Notes: generated by a model from the sequence alone, not told the origin. A stretch of DNA of 64,000 nucleotides from Caprella mutica (GCA_947561585.1 CANNZV010000267.1:279933-343932); one strand, 5' to 3'; shown: positions 36,289 through 45,220, counted from the stretch's first letter. Numbers and translations are program-made.

Positions 36289-37848
36289 TTAAAACTTAAA
36301 ACGTAAACCAGACTGAATACCGAGGGTCATATAACGCTGTTCGAGTATGTAATTATCATTCGTAAATGGGTCGATATGATAGCGACCATATGGCTCAAAT
36401 AAGATATGCAAAGATGGCGTAAGTTTGTAATTTAAAGCCACACTAGCAAATAAACTCATGTTTAATTGGTCACGATAAATTTGCGGTTCATCTGTAAAGC
36501 TGGCACCTTCTACTTGAGAATTAATCACAGTCGCATAACGTCCTCGTGGGTCAAAAATAAGATTGAAATATGCTCCAGCATTGACATTGAAGCCGTATTT
36601 TTCAGTATCGTATTCATAACCTAAAATAAGCGGAATATCTAACATACGGTATTGATTATTCCCAAGATCATTGAGAGGTACAATATTAATTTCCGTCGTA
36701 TCACCGTTTATAATTGTATATTCTTCTCTTGTACCAATATTGCGAGAATATTTTTCATTAATCTGACTATAAATAAAGCCCGTTCGAAGCGCAATACCTG
36801 TCTTATTTGATTTACGAATTGCTTCGCCTTCTCTAGCTTGACGTTCCTGTTTTTGTAATAACACGGCACTAAAACGCATCCCTGCTCCTCCAGAAAAAGA
36901 AACATTTTCAGTACTGGAGCGAATGTGCGCATAATTATTAAAGTCTGAATTTTTCGCTTTAAAAGTACGGTAAGGAATGTCCACAGCACCTATTAAATCA
37001 GTATAGAAAAACAAACGGCGACCTTTCCAGGAAGCACAATCTACACCCGGCAATTGATAACTTGATGTCGCGTACAATTGAGGCGTTAAAGTGAACAGAG
37101 GCTCTACAATACTCATCGTTGCATCGGCAGCGGTCATATCCGCAGCACTATTTGCTGCTGTTTTTGTCCTTGTATTCGCAAGCGGAATAGCTGCCGAATT
37201 TGTTGCTCCACGTCTTACTGTTTCGGCATTCGCAATGGCCCAATTAATTTGAGGAATAACATGAGGCGTCTTGCGAGTAGTTCTAGTTCTAGTTGTAGCG
37301 GTAGTAGTCGTTGTAGTCGTTGTAGTCGTTGTAGTCGTTTTATTTTTGCTTGTTACGGTTTTTATGTTTGCATTTGCTTGTTCAATTGATTGATTTTCAG
37401 GCAATTGTATTTTATTAGCCTGATTAGTGCTGCTGCTGATAGCTTTATTTTTCGGCATTTCAGCAAGCGTATTACTCCCCTTTTTATTTGCTACTTCAAT
37501 AAGTGAAGTATTAGAATTTGCTGCATTTTCAACTACATTACTACTCGCATCAACCATCGTTTTTGTTGATTGATTATCCGAAATAGTAGTATTATCTCCA
37601 ACAGCAATTTCTACTGTTTCGGCAATAGTTGTATCTATTTCGGTAGGCATTTGGTTTGACCAATACAGTCCTCCAGCTACCAATAGTGTCGTCAACAATA
37701 CGGTAGCTGCGCCTATTTTACCCCAAGCGATGGTCGTGCGTTGCGGCGTGCGTGCTGCATCTATTTTGTCCCACATATTGGTAGGCACATCGGAAGCATA
37801 ATTATTTAATTTGTCCCGTAATAACTTATCTGCATCTGACTGCTTCAT
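36289..37848 (-). CDS. Anti-sigma-like N-terminus fused to outer-membrane barrel
   Basis: This 519-residue protein starts with a cytoplasmic segment (DADKLLRDKLNNYASDVPTN) like the N-terminus of Bacteroidota anti-sigma/porin proteins, then a single membrane helix (about 44-64), a Ser/Thr/Asn-rich linker (about 70-270, with a run of Thr), and a C-terminal barrel-like domain with aromatic strands ending LGIQSGLRFKF. The gene overlaps the ECF sigma gene by ATGA, so the two are translationally coupled. The simplest reading is a sigma-factor regulator that spans inner membrane, periplasm and outer membrane. Confidence 0.75.
   Translation of the reverse strand: MKQSDADKLLRDKLNNYASDVPTNMWDKIDAARTPQRTTIAWGKIGAATVLLTTLLVAGGLYWSNQMPTEIDTTIAETVEIAVGDNTTISDNQSTKTMVDASSNVVENAANSNTSLIEVANKKGSNTLAEMPKNKAISSSTNQANKIQLPENQSIEQANANIKTVTSKNKTTTTTTTTTTTTTATTRTRTTRKTPHVIPQINWAIANAETVRRGATNSAAIPLANTRTKTAANSAADMTAADATMSIVEPLFTLTPQLYATSSYQLPGVDCASWKGRRLFFYTDLIGAVDIPYRTFKAKNSDFNNYAHIRSSTENVSFSGGAGMRFSAVLLQKQERQAREGEAIRKSNKTGIALRTGFIYSQINEKYSRNIGTREEYTIINGDTTEINIVPLNDLGNNQYRMLDIPLILGYEYDTEKYGFNVNAGAYFNLIFDPRGRYATVINSQVEGASFTDEPQIYRDQLNMSLFASVALNYKLTPSLHILFEPYGRYHIDPFTNDNYILEQRYMTLGIQSGLRFKF
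37304..37339 (-). repeat. In-frame 9-bp repeat coding for poly-threonine
   Basis: Four copies of GTAGTCGTT (minus-strand coding for Thr-Thr-Thr) lie in the linker of the anti-sigma/barrel protein. Unlike the 13-bp repeat at 30761, unit changes keep the frame and only change linker length. Confidence 0.8.
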
Positions 37849-38381
37849 AATGTAATCGTTTGTAAATCTGAAATTCTATCCTGCAACATTTTCCGTGCCT
37901 TCACCAACTGGGAGCGGCTCGTACTTTCACCAATCGAGAGCATATTCGCAATTTCTTTGTGGCTATACCCTTCTATGACATACAGGTTGAATACAATCCG
38001 ATAGCCTTCCGGCAATTTGGCGATTTCTGCCAACAACTCTTCTTCTCCTAAATTGGAAATGGCTTTCGGATTTATAGGCTTGTCTTGATAGTCTTCAAGC
38101 CCTATTTTTTCTTTTTGAAATGAACTCTTATTATAGTTTTTCAGAGCAGTGTTCACGACAATACGACGCACCCATCCTTCGAATGAGCCTTTAAATTCGA
38201 AGCGATTCAGATTGTCGAAAACTTTTATCCATGCATCTTGAAGAATGTCTTCTGCTTCGAGATGATGCCGTGTGTATCTTCTACATACGGTGAGCATCTT
38301 TCCTGCGTAGCGTTCAAACAATTCTTTCTGACATTGACGGTTCTCTCTAATACAGCCCTCTATGAGTTCCCGTTCAGACAT
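37845..38381 (-). CDS. ECF RNA polymerase sigma factor
   Basis: This 178-residue sigma-70 family member has region 2 (YAGKMLTVCRRYTRHHLEAEDILQDAWIKVFDNL) and region 4 (LPEGYRIVFNLYVIEGYSHKEIANMLSIGESTSRSQLVKARKML). It should direct polymerase to a small regulon and be held by the coupled downstream membrane protein. Its own promoter is probably in the AT-rich gap upstream; no clear element is visible. Confidence 0.93.
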   Translation of the reverse strand: MSERELIEGCIRENRQCQKELFERYAGKMLTVCRRYTRHHLEAEDILQDAWIKVFDNLNRFEFKGSFEGWVRRIVVNTALKNYNKSSFQKEKIGLEDYQDKPINPKAISNLGEEELLAEIAKLPEGYRIVFNLYVIEGYSHKEIANMLSIGESTSRSQLVKARKMLQDRISDLQTITL

Positions 38382-38934
38382 AAAATTTTTTAATGACTAA
38401 TCAATTGATTTAGTCATGACCAAGTATGCTGTACGTACAAGCTCGCGAAACAGCAAAAAAAAATTGAGTTGCAAGCGGATAGTCAATGCTTTGGGGCATT
38501 CTCTTAATTAGAGATAGGTTTTATTTTTTTTAGAACAAAAGGTCCAATATTATTGAACTGTTGAAGTATTTCTTTTATCCTCTCCTGGTAAAACCTATGA
38601 CTGAACTCCAAAGGACACGTGCCCTTTTTACTTGCAACCCAACGAATTGAGTGAAAGATAACTCAGGTGAAACTACTACTGATTACTAGAGCCATCTACC
38701 GCCAAATTCGTTGCCTGCATTGCTAAAATTAATTCATTTTTTTTAATTTTTTTTTAAAAATAAATACTAAATCAGATTAGACTTCCTATTATCTTATTGT
38801 AAGTAAATGCTTAATCAGTTGATTATCAATTGATTAGCTTCGAGTTATTAATTTTTACTAACTAATTTATTTTATTATTTTTTTATTAAGAATTTGTCAA
38901 AAAATAAGCAAAAGTGGAGGTTGACCGACTAATT
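38382..38934. other. AT-rich intergenic gap upstream of the ECF gene
   Basis: This roughly 550-base gap holds no ORF. It has poly-A/T tracts and a TCAGTTGATTATCAATTGAT stretch near 38815-38835 with internal symmetry. It presumably contains the sigma gene promoter. A family C repeat begins at its far end. Confidence 0.4.
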
Positions 38935-39046
38935 TAAGTAGCACACATTAATTATTTAGGAAAATTTAGGAGTGAGATTTTTTCAAGAAAACTATCGAAA
39001 AAATCTTAGCCCTAAAATTCCACGAATAAATGTGTCCGGGTACTTA
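38935..39046. repeat. Family C element (copy C2, short)
   Basis: The left end TAAGTAGCACACATTAATTA matches copy C3; the right end, GAATAAATGTGTCCGGGTAC plus TTA, matches copy C4. About 50 internal bases are missing, so this is a deleted copy that joins two subfamilies' ends. Confidence 0.7.
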
Positions 39047-39143
39047 TACAAATATATTCCAATCTTGAAATACTAAACGAGGAAGAAAGGGTAATGAGCT
39101 AAATCCGTTAAAGTAGCGTGACTAAGTGGTTCAAGTCAATAGT

Positions 39144-40208
39144 TTATGAGTGAGCTTGTAATGCTACTTTCAGTTCTCCTATTTGTTCTTTTGATAAATC
39201 CATATCTTTGAAAAGTTGGGTCATAATAAGATGAATCGCCTTGTCAACAGAAGATTTTTTCAAGGCTTTGGTCAGTACTTGAGTCATCGTTTCATTTAAT
39301 TTATATTGACGACCAAGCTCTACTATTGACAAATGAGGCATATTTTTTTGCATCATTAAAAGTAATGTGATTTCTTTCAATAATGCACCTTTTTTCTCGC
39401 CTTTTTCTATACCTTTTTTTATACCCTTCTTTTCCCCTTCTCGCACATGGTCTTCGGCGATGCTTCCTTCAGCATATTCAACGATAATATCCATCTTTTT
39501 TACATTTTGAATGAATGTTTTTTTCTCTTGATCACTCATGCTATATACTTCTAGGATATAGCGTAATAAGCTCTGTACAAAAGCCATTTTCTCGGCTTCG
39601 GTAATTTCTAGTTTGACAAATATAAAGATTTCTTGGTAATTCTCCAACAAATACTTTGCGTCTTTATGATGTTTGAAGAGCAGAAATGCGCTGCGCATGA
39701 AATGCCCTGTTTTCAAATTGAGCAAAAATTCTTCGGCGACGGCATTCAAATCAATCAAATGATAGTCAAAATCGGGTAAATAGGCACGCCAATTTTTATT
39801 CGGCAAGTCAAAATTATCCGAAAAACGCTTTATTTTCCAAATATCCGTGCCATGAAAAATAACAATCGGTAATACCATCACACGCTCCTCATTGTTAAGG
39901 TATTGCAAGGTATATATCTCTGTTAAGTAACGCAATAGTTGGTCTAATATGCCTTCATCGTAATAACTTTTATGCTCAAAAAGAAAAATAACGTTCAATT
40001 TTGAGCCGTTTTTGAAGCGCGCATTATAGACAATATCCATAAAATATTCTTGTAATGCTTCGCTAATATAGCTTGTTTTTGAACGTTTAAAATATCGAAA
40101 ATCAAGGTCTTTTGCTATCCATTTTGGCAAAAAAGATTTGACAATAGCCTTGGCTTCTGATTTGTAGTCCAGCACCTTTTTCATCAGGCGGTCGTGTAGA
40201 TTTCTCAT
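39144..40208 (-). CDS. Rpn/YhgA-family PD-(D/E)XK nuclease
   Basis: This 354-residue protein begins like the Rpn recombination-promoting nuclease/transposase_31 family (MRNLHDRLMKKVLDY, DFRYFKRSKTSYISEALQEY) and carries the nuclease core LNVIFLFEHKSYYD, in which E-x-K supplies catalytic residues. The mid-part LLRYLTEIYTLQYLNNEERVMVLPIVIFHG is also typical. A Gly/Lys/Glu-rich repeat (GIKKGIEKGEKKG) links to a helical C-terminus. Such genes are common in many genomic copies and may promote recombination. It lies beside a family C repeat. Confidence 0.82.
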   Translation of the reverse strand: MRNLHDRLMKKVLDYKSEAKAIVKSFLPKWIAKDLDFRYFKRSKTSYISEALQEYFMDIVYNARFKNGSKLNVIFLFEHKSYYDEGILDQLLRYLTEIYTLQYLNNEERVMVLPIVIFHGTDIWKIKRFSDNFDLPNKNWRAYLPDFDYHLIDLNAVAEEFLLNLKTGHFMRSAFLLFKHHKDAKYLLENYQEIFIFVKLEITEAEKMAFVQSLLRYILEVYSMSDQEKKTFIQNVKKMDIIVEYAEGSIAEDHVREGEKKGIKKGIEKGEKKGALLKEITLLLMMQKNMPHLSIVELGRQYKLNETMTQVLTKALKKSSVDKAIHLIMTQLFKDMDLSKEQIGELKVALQAHS

Positions 40209-40363
40209 AAGGGGATGTTATTGAGCAGTAAATTTACTCTATTTAATCCTAAATTTAAACCATAAAATAGATAAATGATTTTTAAACAATTGAAAATCAA
40301 CAACTTACATCCACCCACTAAAAAATAAATAAATTAAATTTAAATATATTTATAAGCCTTTTT

Positions 40364-40397
40364 TTTGATATTAGCTACTTGTTTTTAGCTACATTTG
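40364..40397 (+). promoter_or_regulatory. Candidate promoter of mqnB
   Basis: TACATTTG (40390-40397) matches the TAnnTTTG element and TTTG lies 22 bases upstream (40364-40367). The mqnB start is 89 bases downstream. Confidence 0.5.
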
Positions 40398-40485
40398 CGA
40401 AAATTGAAACAAATGTAAATGCTTATTTTATCTATTCTAAGAATATCAAAATAGCTATTATAAATGCCTTCCTAAACATACAGAA

Positions 40486-41178
40486 ATGAATATCCTTATT
40501 GCCGCTGCCACTCCTTTCGAAATTGCGCCTTTGCAGCAATATCTCGAAGCTAATTATGAAAGCATTAGCCCTACTGTTTTTACCAAAGAAAATCAACAGA
40601 TTACCCTGCTTATTACAGGCGTAGGTATGACGAATACTGCTTTATGTTTAGGTCGTTACTTGGCCCTCGAACAGCCTGACATTGCTATCAATGCAGGTAT
40701 TGCAGGCAGTTTTTCGAAGCAAATAGAAATAGGAAATGTGGTACATGTTATCTCCGAAAAATTTGCAGATTTAGGCGTAGAAGAAGCCGATGGCAGTTTT
40801 ACAGACATGCATGAAATGGATTTAATTCCGCCCAATGAGCCACCTTTTCAATACGGACAACTCATCAATCCTGCCAGTAAAGAATTTAATTTTTTACCTA
40901 AAGCAGGCGGACTGACCGTCAATAAAGTACACGGCACTAAAAAATCAATAAAAGCCATCAAAAAGAAGTATCCTGCTGATGTAGAAACGATGGAAGGCGC
41001 AGCATTTTTTCTAGCTTGCCTCAATGTGGGCCTGCCTTTCATGGCTATTCGTGCTATTTCCAATTTCGTCGAACCACGTAATCGTGACAACTGGAATTTG
41101 CCCCTTGCTATTAGCAATTTGAATGAAGTTTTGCTCGAAATGATTGGTGCAATGCAGGAGACAACAGAAAGTGAATAA
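40486..41178 (+). CDS. mqnB: Futalosine hydrolase
   Basis: This 230-residue nucleoside-phosphorylase-fold enzyme removes hypoxanthine from futalosine in the futalosine pathway to menaquinone. It shows ILIAAATPFEIAPL, LLITGVGMTNTALCLGRYL, INAGIAGSF and the C-terminal ETMEGAAFFLACL and RAISNFVEPRNRDNW. Presence of mqnB argues against a flavobacterial host, since flavobacteria typically use the classical men route. Other mqn genes are not in the window. Confidence 0.92.
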   Translation: MNILIAAATPFEIAPLQQYLEANYESISPTVFTKENQQITLLITGVGMTNTALCLGRYLALEQPDIAINAGIAGSFSKQIEIGNVVHVISEKFADLGVEEADGSFTDMHEMDLIPPNEPPFQYGQLINPASKEFNFLPKAGGLTVNKVHGTKKSIKAIKKKYPADVETMEGAAFFLACLNVGLPFMAIRAISNFVEPRNRDNWNLPLAISNLNEVLLEMIGAMQETTESE

Positions 41179-41276
41179 TCCGTCAAATTAATGCTTTCGG
41201 TGACATCTGATTTGGAGCAATAAATAGTGCTTCAAAAATCTATAAAAATTAATAGGAATATTAATTGAAAAAATCG

Positions 41277-41284
41277 TACCTTTG
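41277..41284 (+). promoter_or_regulatory. Candidate -7 element of the rplS promoter
   Basis: TACCTTTG followed by CGCC is a strong match to the Bacteroidota -7 consensus. The -33 element is not clear. It lies 178 bases upstream of the rplS start. Confidence 0.5.
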
Positions 41285-41461
41285 CGCCGCTTAATAGAAA
41301 AGCAATGCCCGTAAGGGTTTTTAATATAACAACTTAATATCGCAGTGAGCGATGAATGTGTTTTAGATTAATAATGAGTTTTAATATTTAGTTCAGCTAA
41401 ATAATCAATAGTCATTATACAATAATCAATCGAAACACCTCTTCAACAAAATTAAAATACA
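41285..41461 (+). ncRNA. Structured 5' leader of rplS (candidate ribosomal-protein leader)
   Basis: This roughly 177-base leader is long for a single ribosomal-protein gene and contains two small hairpins: CCCGTAAGGG followed by TTTTT (41308-41322, attenuator-like) and ATCGC-AGTGA-GCGAT (41339-41353). Ribosomal protein leaders in which the product binds its own mRNA are known; whether this one binds L19 is inference. Confidence 0.45.
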
Positions 41462-41821
41462 ATGGATTTTATCAAGTACATTCACGAGCAAATGCCTGCT
41501 CCTTTTACTTGCCCAGAGTTCCGTGCAGGAGACAATGTAGTCGTTAGCTACCAAATCGTAGAGGGTGACAAGAAACGGGTACAGGATTACCGTGGCGATG
41601 TCATCAAAATTACTGGCGAAGGTGCTACTAAAACATTTACAGTACGTAAAATATCTAGTGGTGTTGGCGTTGAGCGTATTTTTCCTTTCGCTTCTCCAAA
41701 TATCGTTGGTTTGAAAATATTGAAACGCGGTAAAGTACGTCGCGCTAAATTATACTACTTACGTGACCTTGTTGGTAAAAAAGCACGTATCAAAGAGCGT
41801 AAATATATTAAGAAAGCTTAA
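41462..41821 (+). CDS. rplS: Ribosomal protein L19
   Basis: This 119-residue protein of the 50S subunit shows [53 protein letters not shown] and a basic tail [23 protein letters not shown], the standard L19 sequence. It stands alone between mqnB and a terminator, not with rpsP-rimM-trmD as in many bacteria. Confidence 0.97.
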   Translation: MDFIKYIHEQMPAPFTCPEFRAGDNVVVSYQIVEGDKKRVQDYRGDVIKITGEGATKTFTVRKISSGVGVERIFPFASPNIVGLKILKRGKVRRAKLYYLRDLVGKKARIKERKYIKKA

Positions 41822-41845
41822 TCAGCCTTTCTTATTGTTAGATAT

Positions 41846-41880
41846 AAAAAAGCCGAACAGTTTTCTGTTCGGCTTTTTTT
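41846..41880. terminator. Terminator after rplS
   Basis: AAAAAAGCCGAACAG pairs with CTGTTCGGCTTTTTT around a 4-base loop, 24 bases after the rplS stop. Confidence 0.9.
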
Positions 41881-41988
41881 ATCTTTATAAGATGACACCT
41901 GTTTGGCAAAAAAGATGACACCAAATAGCTATTGCTAAATCCTTACAAATATTGTATTTTCTATTTATTACAAACTCCCCCTAACAAC

Positions 41989-43128
41989 CTAAAAAGCTTC
42001 GCCTATCGTCAAATAAAAGCCACTAGTTTCTTTTCCGAAGCCAATGTCAAAGCGAACATTAATACGTTCTTTTGGTACTAAATTAAAGCGAATACCTGCG
42101 CCATAAGTATAACGAAAGTCTTTAAATCCTGCCAAATCATTCACATTATTCGCTACGCCACCATAACCTCCAAAAACCGTTGCGCCCAGTCGCCAAAACA
42201 ACGGAAAACGATACTCCGCCTGAAAAATAGCCATGTGATTATCTCGAAAACGCCCTTCTAGATAGCCCCGCATCCGCTTTGTACCGCCCAATAATGACAA
42301 TTGATAGAAAGGCACATCACCATTCGTAAATTCAAAATAAGTATTGACTGCTAATACATGATTTTTCACAATTTTGTGATATGACCGAGCATCTAAAGTA
42401 TATTTTTGGTAATTGTAATCGGCACCTAAATAATCACCAACAAACAAGCTCGTTCCCTCGATATATTGTCCTTTATAAGGCGCAAAAACATTATCTCGAC
42501 TATCATAAATCCCTGACACGCCCGCACCAGAAATGACAGAACGCCCCGTTCTTTCAAAGGTTTGTTCGGCCAATAATCCTTCTTCATCTGCTCCCACTAT
42601 TTTAAAATCATCAAACCAATATCGCCCACCTACATAAACATTTGGCAATACTTTTCGTAAGACATTCAGGCGCACACGCGGAAATTGAACATCGAATATT
42701 TCGCCTTCGGTATTGTTTTCTACGGCTTCCGAATTTCCAGTTCCAAAATAGAAAAAATTGTACTTAAAATAGCCCACTTCGCCATAAGCATTCCATTTTG
42801 CATCATCCCAAAATAGTTGGAAAGGAACGTACAATAAAATTTGCTTATTTTGTGTGTAAGCACCGCCCAAGGTGATTTGAGAAGGACGACTTTCGTCGGT
42901 TTCGCCTTTGAACCGAAAGGCGTAAATTCCCGTAGCGCCAAATGCCCAACGTGTTTCTGGCGTATAAAAGCCGATAGGTAAAGCGCGCAAATTATTGCGT
43001 TTTACCTTAGTCGTATCAGCTAGATATGTTTCTGATAAAGTGGGTGTAAATGCCTGTAAATCAGCAATGTAAATACAAAAAAAGAGTGCTAACAATAGTC
43101 CTTTTAATAGCAAAAATGATGTTTTCAT
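41989..43128 (-). CDS. Omp85/BamA-like surface antigen barrel without POTRA domains
   Basis: This 379-residue protein has a signal peptide (to about residue 28) followed directly by a 16-strand-type barrel similar to the bacterial surface antigen (D15) domain: GVSGIYDSRDNVFAPYKGQYIEG, LLGGTKRMRGYLEGRFRDNHMAIFQAEYRFPL and ending FYLTIGEAF. The GGxxxMRGY motif corresponds to the VRGF/Y loop-6 motif of Omp85 proteins. No POTRA domain is visible, unlike BamA or TamA, so it is a member of the short Omp85 class. The role is unknown. Confidence 0.82.
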   Translation of the reverse strand: MKTSFLLLKGLLLALFFCIYIADLQAFTPTLSETYLADTTKVKRNNLRALPIGFYTPETRWAFGATGIYAFRFKGETDESRPSQITLGGAYTQNKQILLYVPFQLFWDDAKWNAYGEVGYFKYNFFYFGTGNSEAVENNTEGEIFDVQFPRVRLNVLRKVLPNVYVGGRYWFDDFKIVGADEEGLLAEQTFERTGRSVISGAGVSGIYDSRDNVFAPYKGQYIEGTSLFVGDYLGADYNYQKYTLDARSYHKIVKNHVLAVNTYFEFTNGDVPFYQLSLLGGTKRMRGYLEGRFRDNHMAIFQAEYRFPLFWRLGATVFGGYGGVANNVNDLAGFKDFRYTYGAGIRFNLVPKERINVRFDIGFGKETSGFYLTIGEAF

Positions 43129-43373
43129 AATTATTTTTTATCGCCTCTTTTTGAAGCGAGTATACAAGTTTATATTTTCAGCCGTGAAAGTAAATAGATT
43201 TACTACTTCAAGATTGTCTTTAGTACGACGGAGTTCATTAATAGGTACGATAAAAATATATTATTGGTTCTTGCTTGACAAAAAAGCCTCAGCATCATTC
43301 TTTAAACGATACTTACGAGAATTAGGAATGCTTTTTCTACCTTTGATGCCTAAGGGGCAGTCCAGTTAATACT

Positions 43374-43489
43374 GTCGGGTTGGCGCGGATTATTTTCCGC
43401 CTGCGCGCTCTTAAAAATTATTCCGCCCGTACGGGTGCAAGAATTTTTAAAAAAAAGCAGCCAAAAAATCCGCTCACGCCAACCCGACA
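43374..43489. repeat. Family E inverted-repeat element
   Basis: GTCGGGTTGGCG at the left end is the exact complement of CGCCAACCCGAC at the right end, and the symmetry extends inward with a 4-base slip (CGGATT / AATCCG). The 116-base interior is non-coding. Only one copy is in the window. Confidence 0.5.
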
Positions 43490-43493
43490 CTAT

Positions 43494-43656
43494 AAGTAGT
43501 ACACGTTAATTATTTCGGAAAATTTGAGGACAAGATTTTTTCGTATATTTTCTTTAAAAAATCAGTGCATAGCCCTAGCTACGGACTTATTTTTTGGAGG
43601 AAATAGGCGGAAAAAGATGTTTTCAAATTACCGAAATAATTGAGGTGTGCTACTTA
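43494..43656. repeat. Family C element (copy C3)
   Basis: This 163-base element has ends TAAGTAGTACACGTTAATTA and ...AGGTGTGCTACTTA, which pair imperfectly over about 35 bases. The centre carries GCATAGCCCTAGCTACGGAC, also seen in copies C1 and C4. It lies 4 bases after element E. Confidence 0.72.
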
Positions 43657-43681
43657 ACTTGACGGACTACTAAGTGAAAAA

Positions 43682-43850
43682 GGTGCTTTGACCTTTTTTG
43701 CAAAAGAAAGGTTTCCTTGTCACGCAGCGACCTCTAGTCGCCTCATGACTTTACTAGTACATAGATTACAAGGAGACTGGAGCTCACCACAGGACGTAGA
43801 ATTGCAAAAATTGCTTGCCTGCACTCAATGCCCCTTGTGGTCAAAGAACC
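43682..43850. repeat. Family B element (copy B3)
   Basis: It begins GGTGCTTTGACCTTTTTTGC and ends with GTGGTCAAAGAACC. The inner part has GTCACGCAGCGACCTCTAGT and GGAGACTGGAGCTCACCACA, a degenerate inverted repeat. It lies 25 bases upstream of the thioesterase gene. Confidence 0.6.
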
Positions 43851-43875
43851 TTAAAAAATACAATATTAAGAAACG

Positions 43876-44418
43876 ATGAAAGAATACAAACATATAGAAG
43901 ATGCTCAAGTTACCATTTCGGAATTGATGCTACCATCGCACTCCAATTTTAGTGGTAAAATACACGGTGGTTATATCCTCTCTTTGATGGACCAAATTGC
44001 TTTTGCTTGTGCTTCTAAGTTTTCAGGAGCTTATTGTGTCACGGCATCTGTGGATACGGTTGATTTCTTAAAACCTATAGAAATTGGCGAATTAGTAACT
44101 ATGAAAGCTTCCGTTAATTATGTCGGCACAAGCTCTATGGTCATTGGTATTCGAGTGGAAGCAGAAAATATTCAGACAGGTGAAATGAAGCATTGCAATT
44201 CTTCTTATTTCACAATGGTTGCTAAAAAAGATGGTAAAAGCGTAACTGTGCCGGGCTTAATTTTGAAAAATGAACACGATATTCGTCGTTTTGTGAAGTG
44301 TATTAAACGAAAAGAAATGAAAAAAGAACGCAAACAAGAATTTCACGAAATGGATTTTTCGGCAAAGCAATATCTAGATATTTTGCAAGATTATAAAGTC
44401 TTGTTTGAGAAGGAATAG
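43876..44418 (+). CDS. Hotdog-fold acyl-CoA thioesterase
   Basis: This 180-residue protein is a single hotdog domain of the YciA/acyl-CoA hydrolase group: HSNFSGKIHGGYILSLMDQIAF (with the catalytic Asp in the central helix), CVTASVDTVDFLKPIEIGELVTMKASVNYVG and a C-terminal charged extension of about 50 residues. It should hydrolyse acyl-CoA thioesters; chain-length range is unknown. The repeat upstream may contain or disrupt its promoter. Confidence 0.88.
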   Translation: MKEYKHIEDAQVTISELMLPSHSNFSGKIHGGYILSLMDQIAFACASKFSGAYCVTASVDTVDFLKPIEIGELVTMKASVNYVGTSSMVIGIRVEAENIQTGEMKHCNSSYFTMVAKKDGKSVTVPGLILKNEHDIRRFVKCIKRKEMKKERKQEFHEMDFSAKQYLDILQDYKVLFEKE

Positions 44419-44424
44419 TACCGT

Positions 44425-45189
44425 TTACGGCAAATATTTCCACAAAATACGTACACCAACATATAAAATCAAAACACCCGTCAGTAACTTCACCGTGCGG
44501 GCTGAAAATTGATGGATAGATAAGCGCGAACCAATTTGTCCGCCCAAAAAAACACTCATCATCATAGGAACTACAAAGGGAATATTGAGGTCAAAACCAT
44601 CGCTAGTTGCCTGCCCTATTAACCCCGCAATAGAGTTCACTAAAATAAAAAAACTAGCCGTCGCAGCTATTTTTTTCGGATGTTCCCATGCCCACAAATG
44701 CAGCAAAGGCGCCAAAAATATACCGCCGCCAATGCCTACTAATCCCGACAAAAAACCTATACTTCCGCCTATACTTGCGTCACGTAAAATATTACTCTCA
44801 TTGTTAATAACTAATTGATTATCAGCCTTATATGTTTTGAAAAAAAGCAATATTGCTGCACTAATTAATACCAAACCCAACAAAATAAAAAAAACACGTT
44901 GCTCCAAAATTAATCGCCCTCCAAGATAGGAAAAAGGCACACTCAAGGCTACTAAAGGCAAAACTTTTCTTAGCGGTAGTAATTTGTTTTTTAGAAAAAT
45001 AAACACTCCACCAGTTACAACTGTTATATTGCACAGCAAGGCCGTAGCGCGTAGCATTTGTTGGTCAAAAGCATACCAAGCCAAAATAGCTAAATAACTC
45101 GAACCGCCCCCGAAACCGACCGAAGAATACACTAATGCGATGCTAAAAAAAATACCTAATAATTCCCAGTTTTCACTTAATATGTCCAT
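44425..45189 (-). CDS. TauE/SafE-family membrane exporter
   Basis: This 254-residue protein has about eight hydrophobic helices with the two TauE/SafE half-repeats starting SSVGFGGGSSYLAILAWYA and SGLVGIGGGIFLAPLLHLW. The family exports sulfite or organosulfonates, though many members are unassigned. It is divergent from moaA (31 bases apart), so it shares the promoter region with the molybdenum cofactor genes. Sulfite detoxification next to Mo-cofactor synthesis is suggestive only. Confidence 0.88.
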   Translation of the reverse strand: MDILSENWELLGIFFSIALVYSSVGFGGGSSYLAILAWYAFDQQMLRATALLCNITVVTGGVFIFLKNKLLPLRKVLPLVALSVPFSYLGGRLILEQRVFFILLGLVLISAAILLFFKTYKADNQLVINNESNILRDASIGGSIGFLSGLVGIGGGIFLAPLLHLWAWEHPKKIAATASFFILVNSIAGLIGQATSDGFDLNIPFVVPMMMSVFLGGQIGSRLSIHQFSARTVKLLTGVLILYVGVRILWKYLP

Positions 45190-45220
45190 ATTGTTGTACT
45201 ATTGAGCGCAAATGTAAGAA

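Noticed and set aside
39144..40208. Active insertion sequence based on the Rpn/transposase_31 match.
   Set aside because: The family is a PD-(D/E)XK nuclease without terminal inverted repeats here; the nearby repeat at 38935 is of the independent family C.
43339..43346. TACCTTTG promoter-like word.
   Set aside because: It is more than 500 bases and three repeat elements away from the next + strand gene, so it is probably chance or a relic.
43688..43879. Small open frames inside the 43.1-43.9 kb gap and at 26448-26723.
   Set aside because: They lie entirely in repeat elements and do not resemble proteins.
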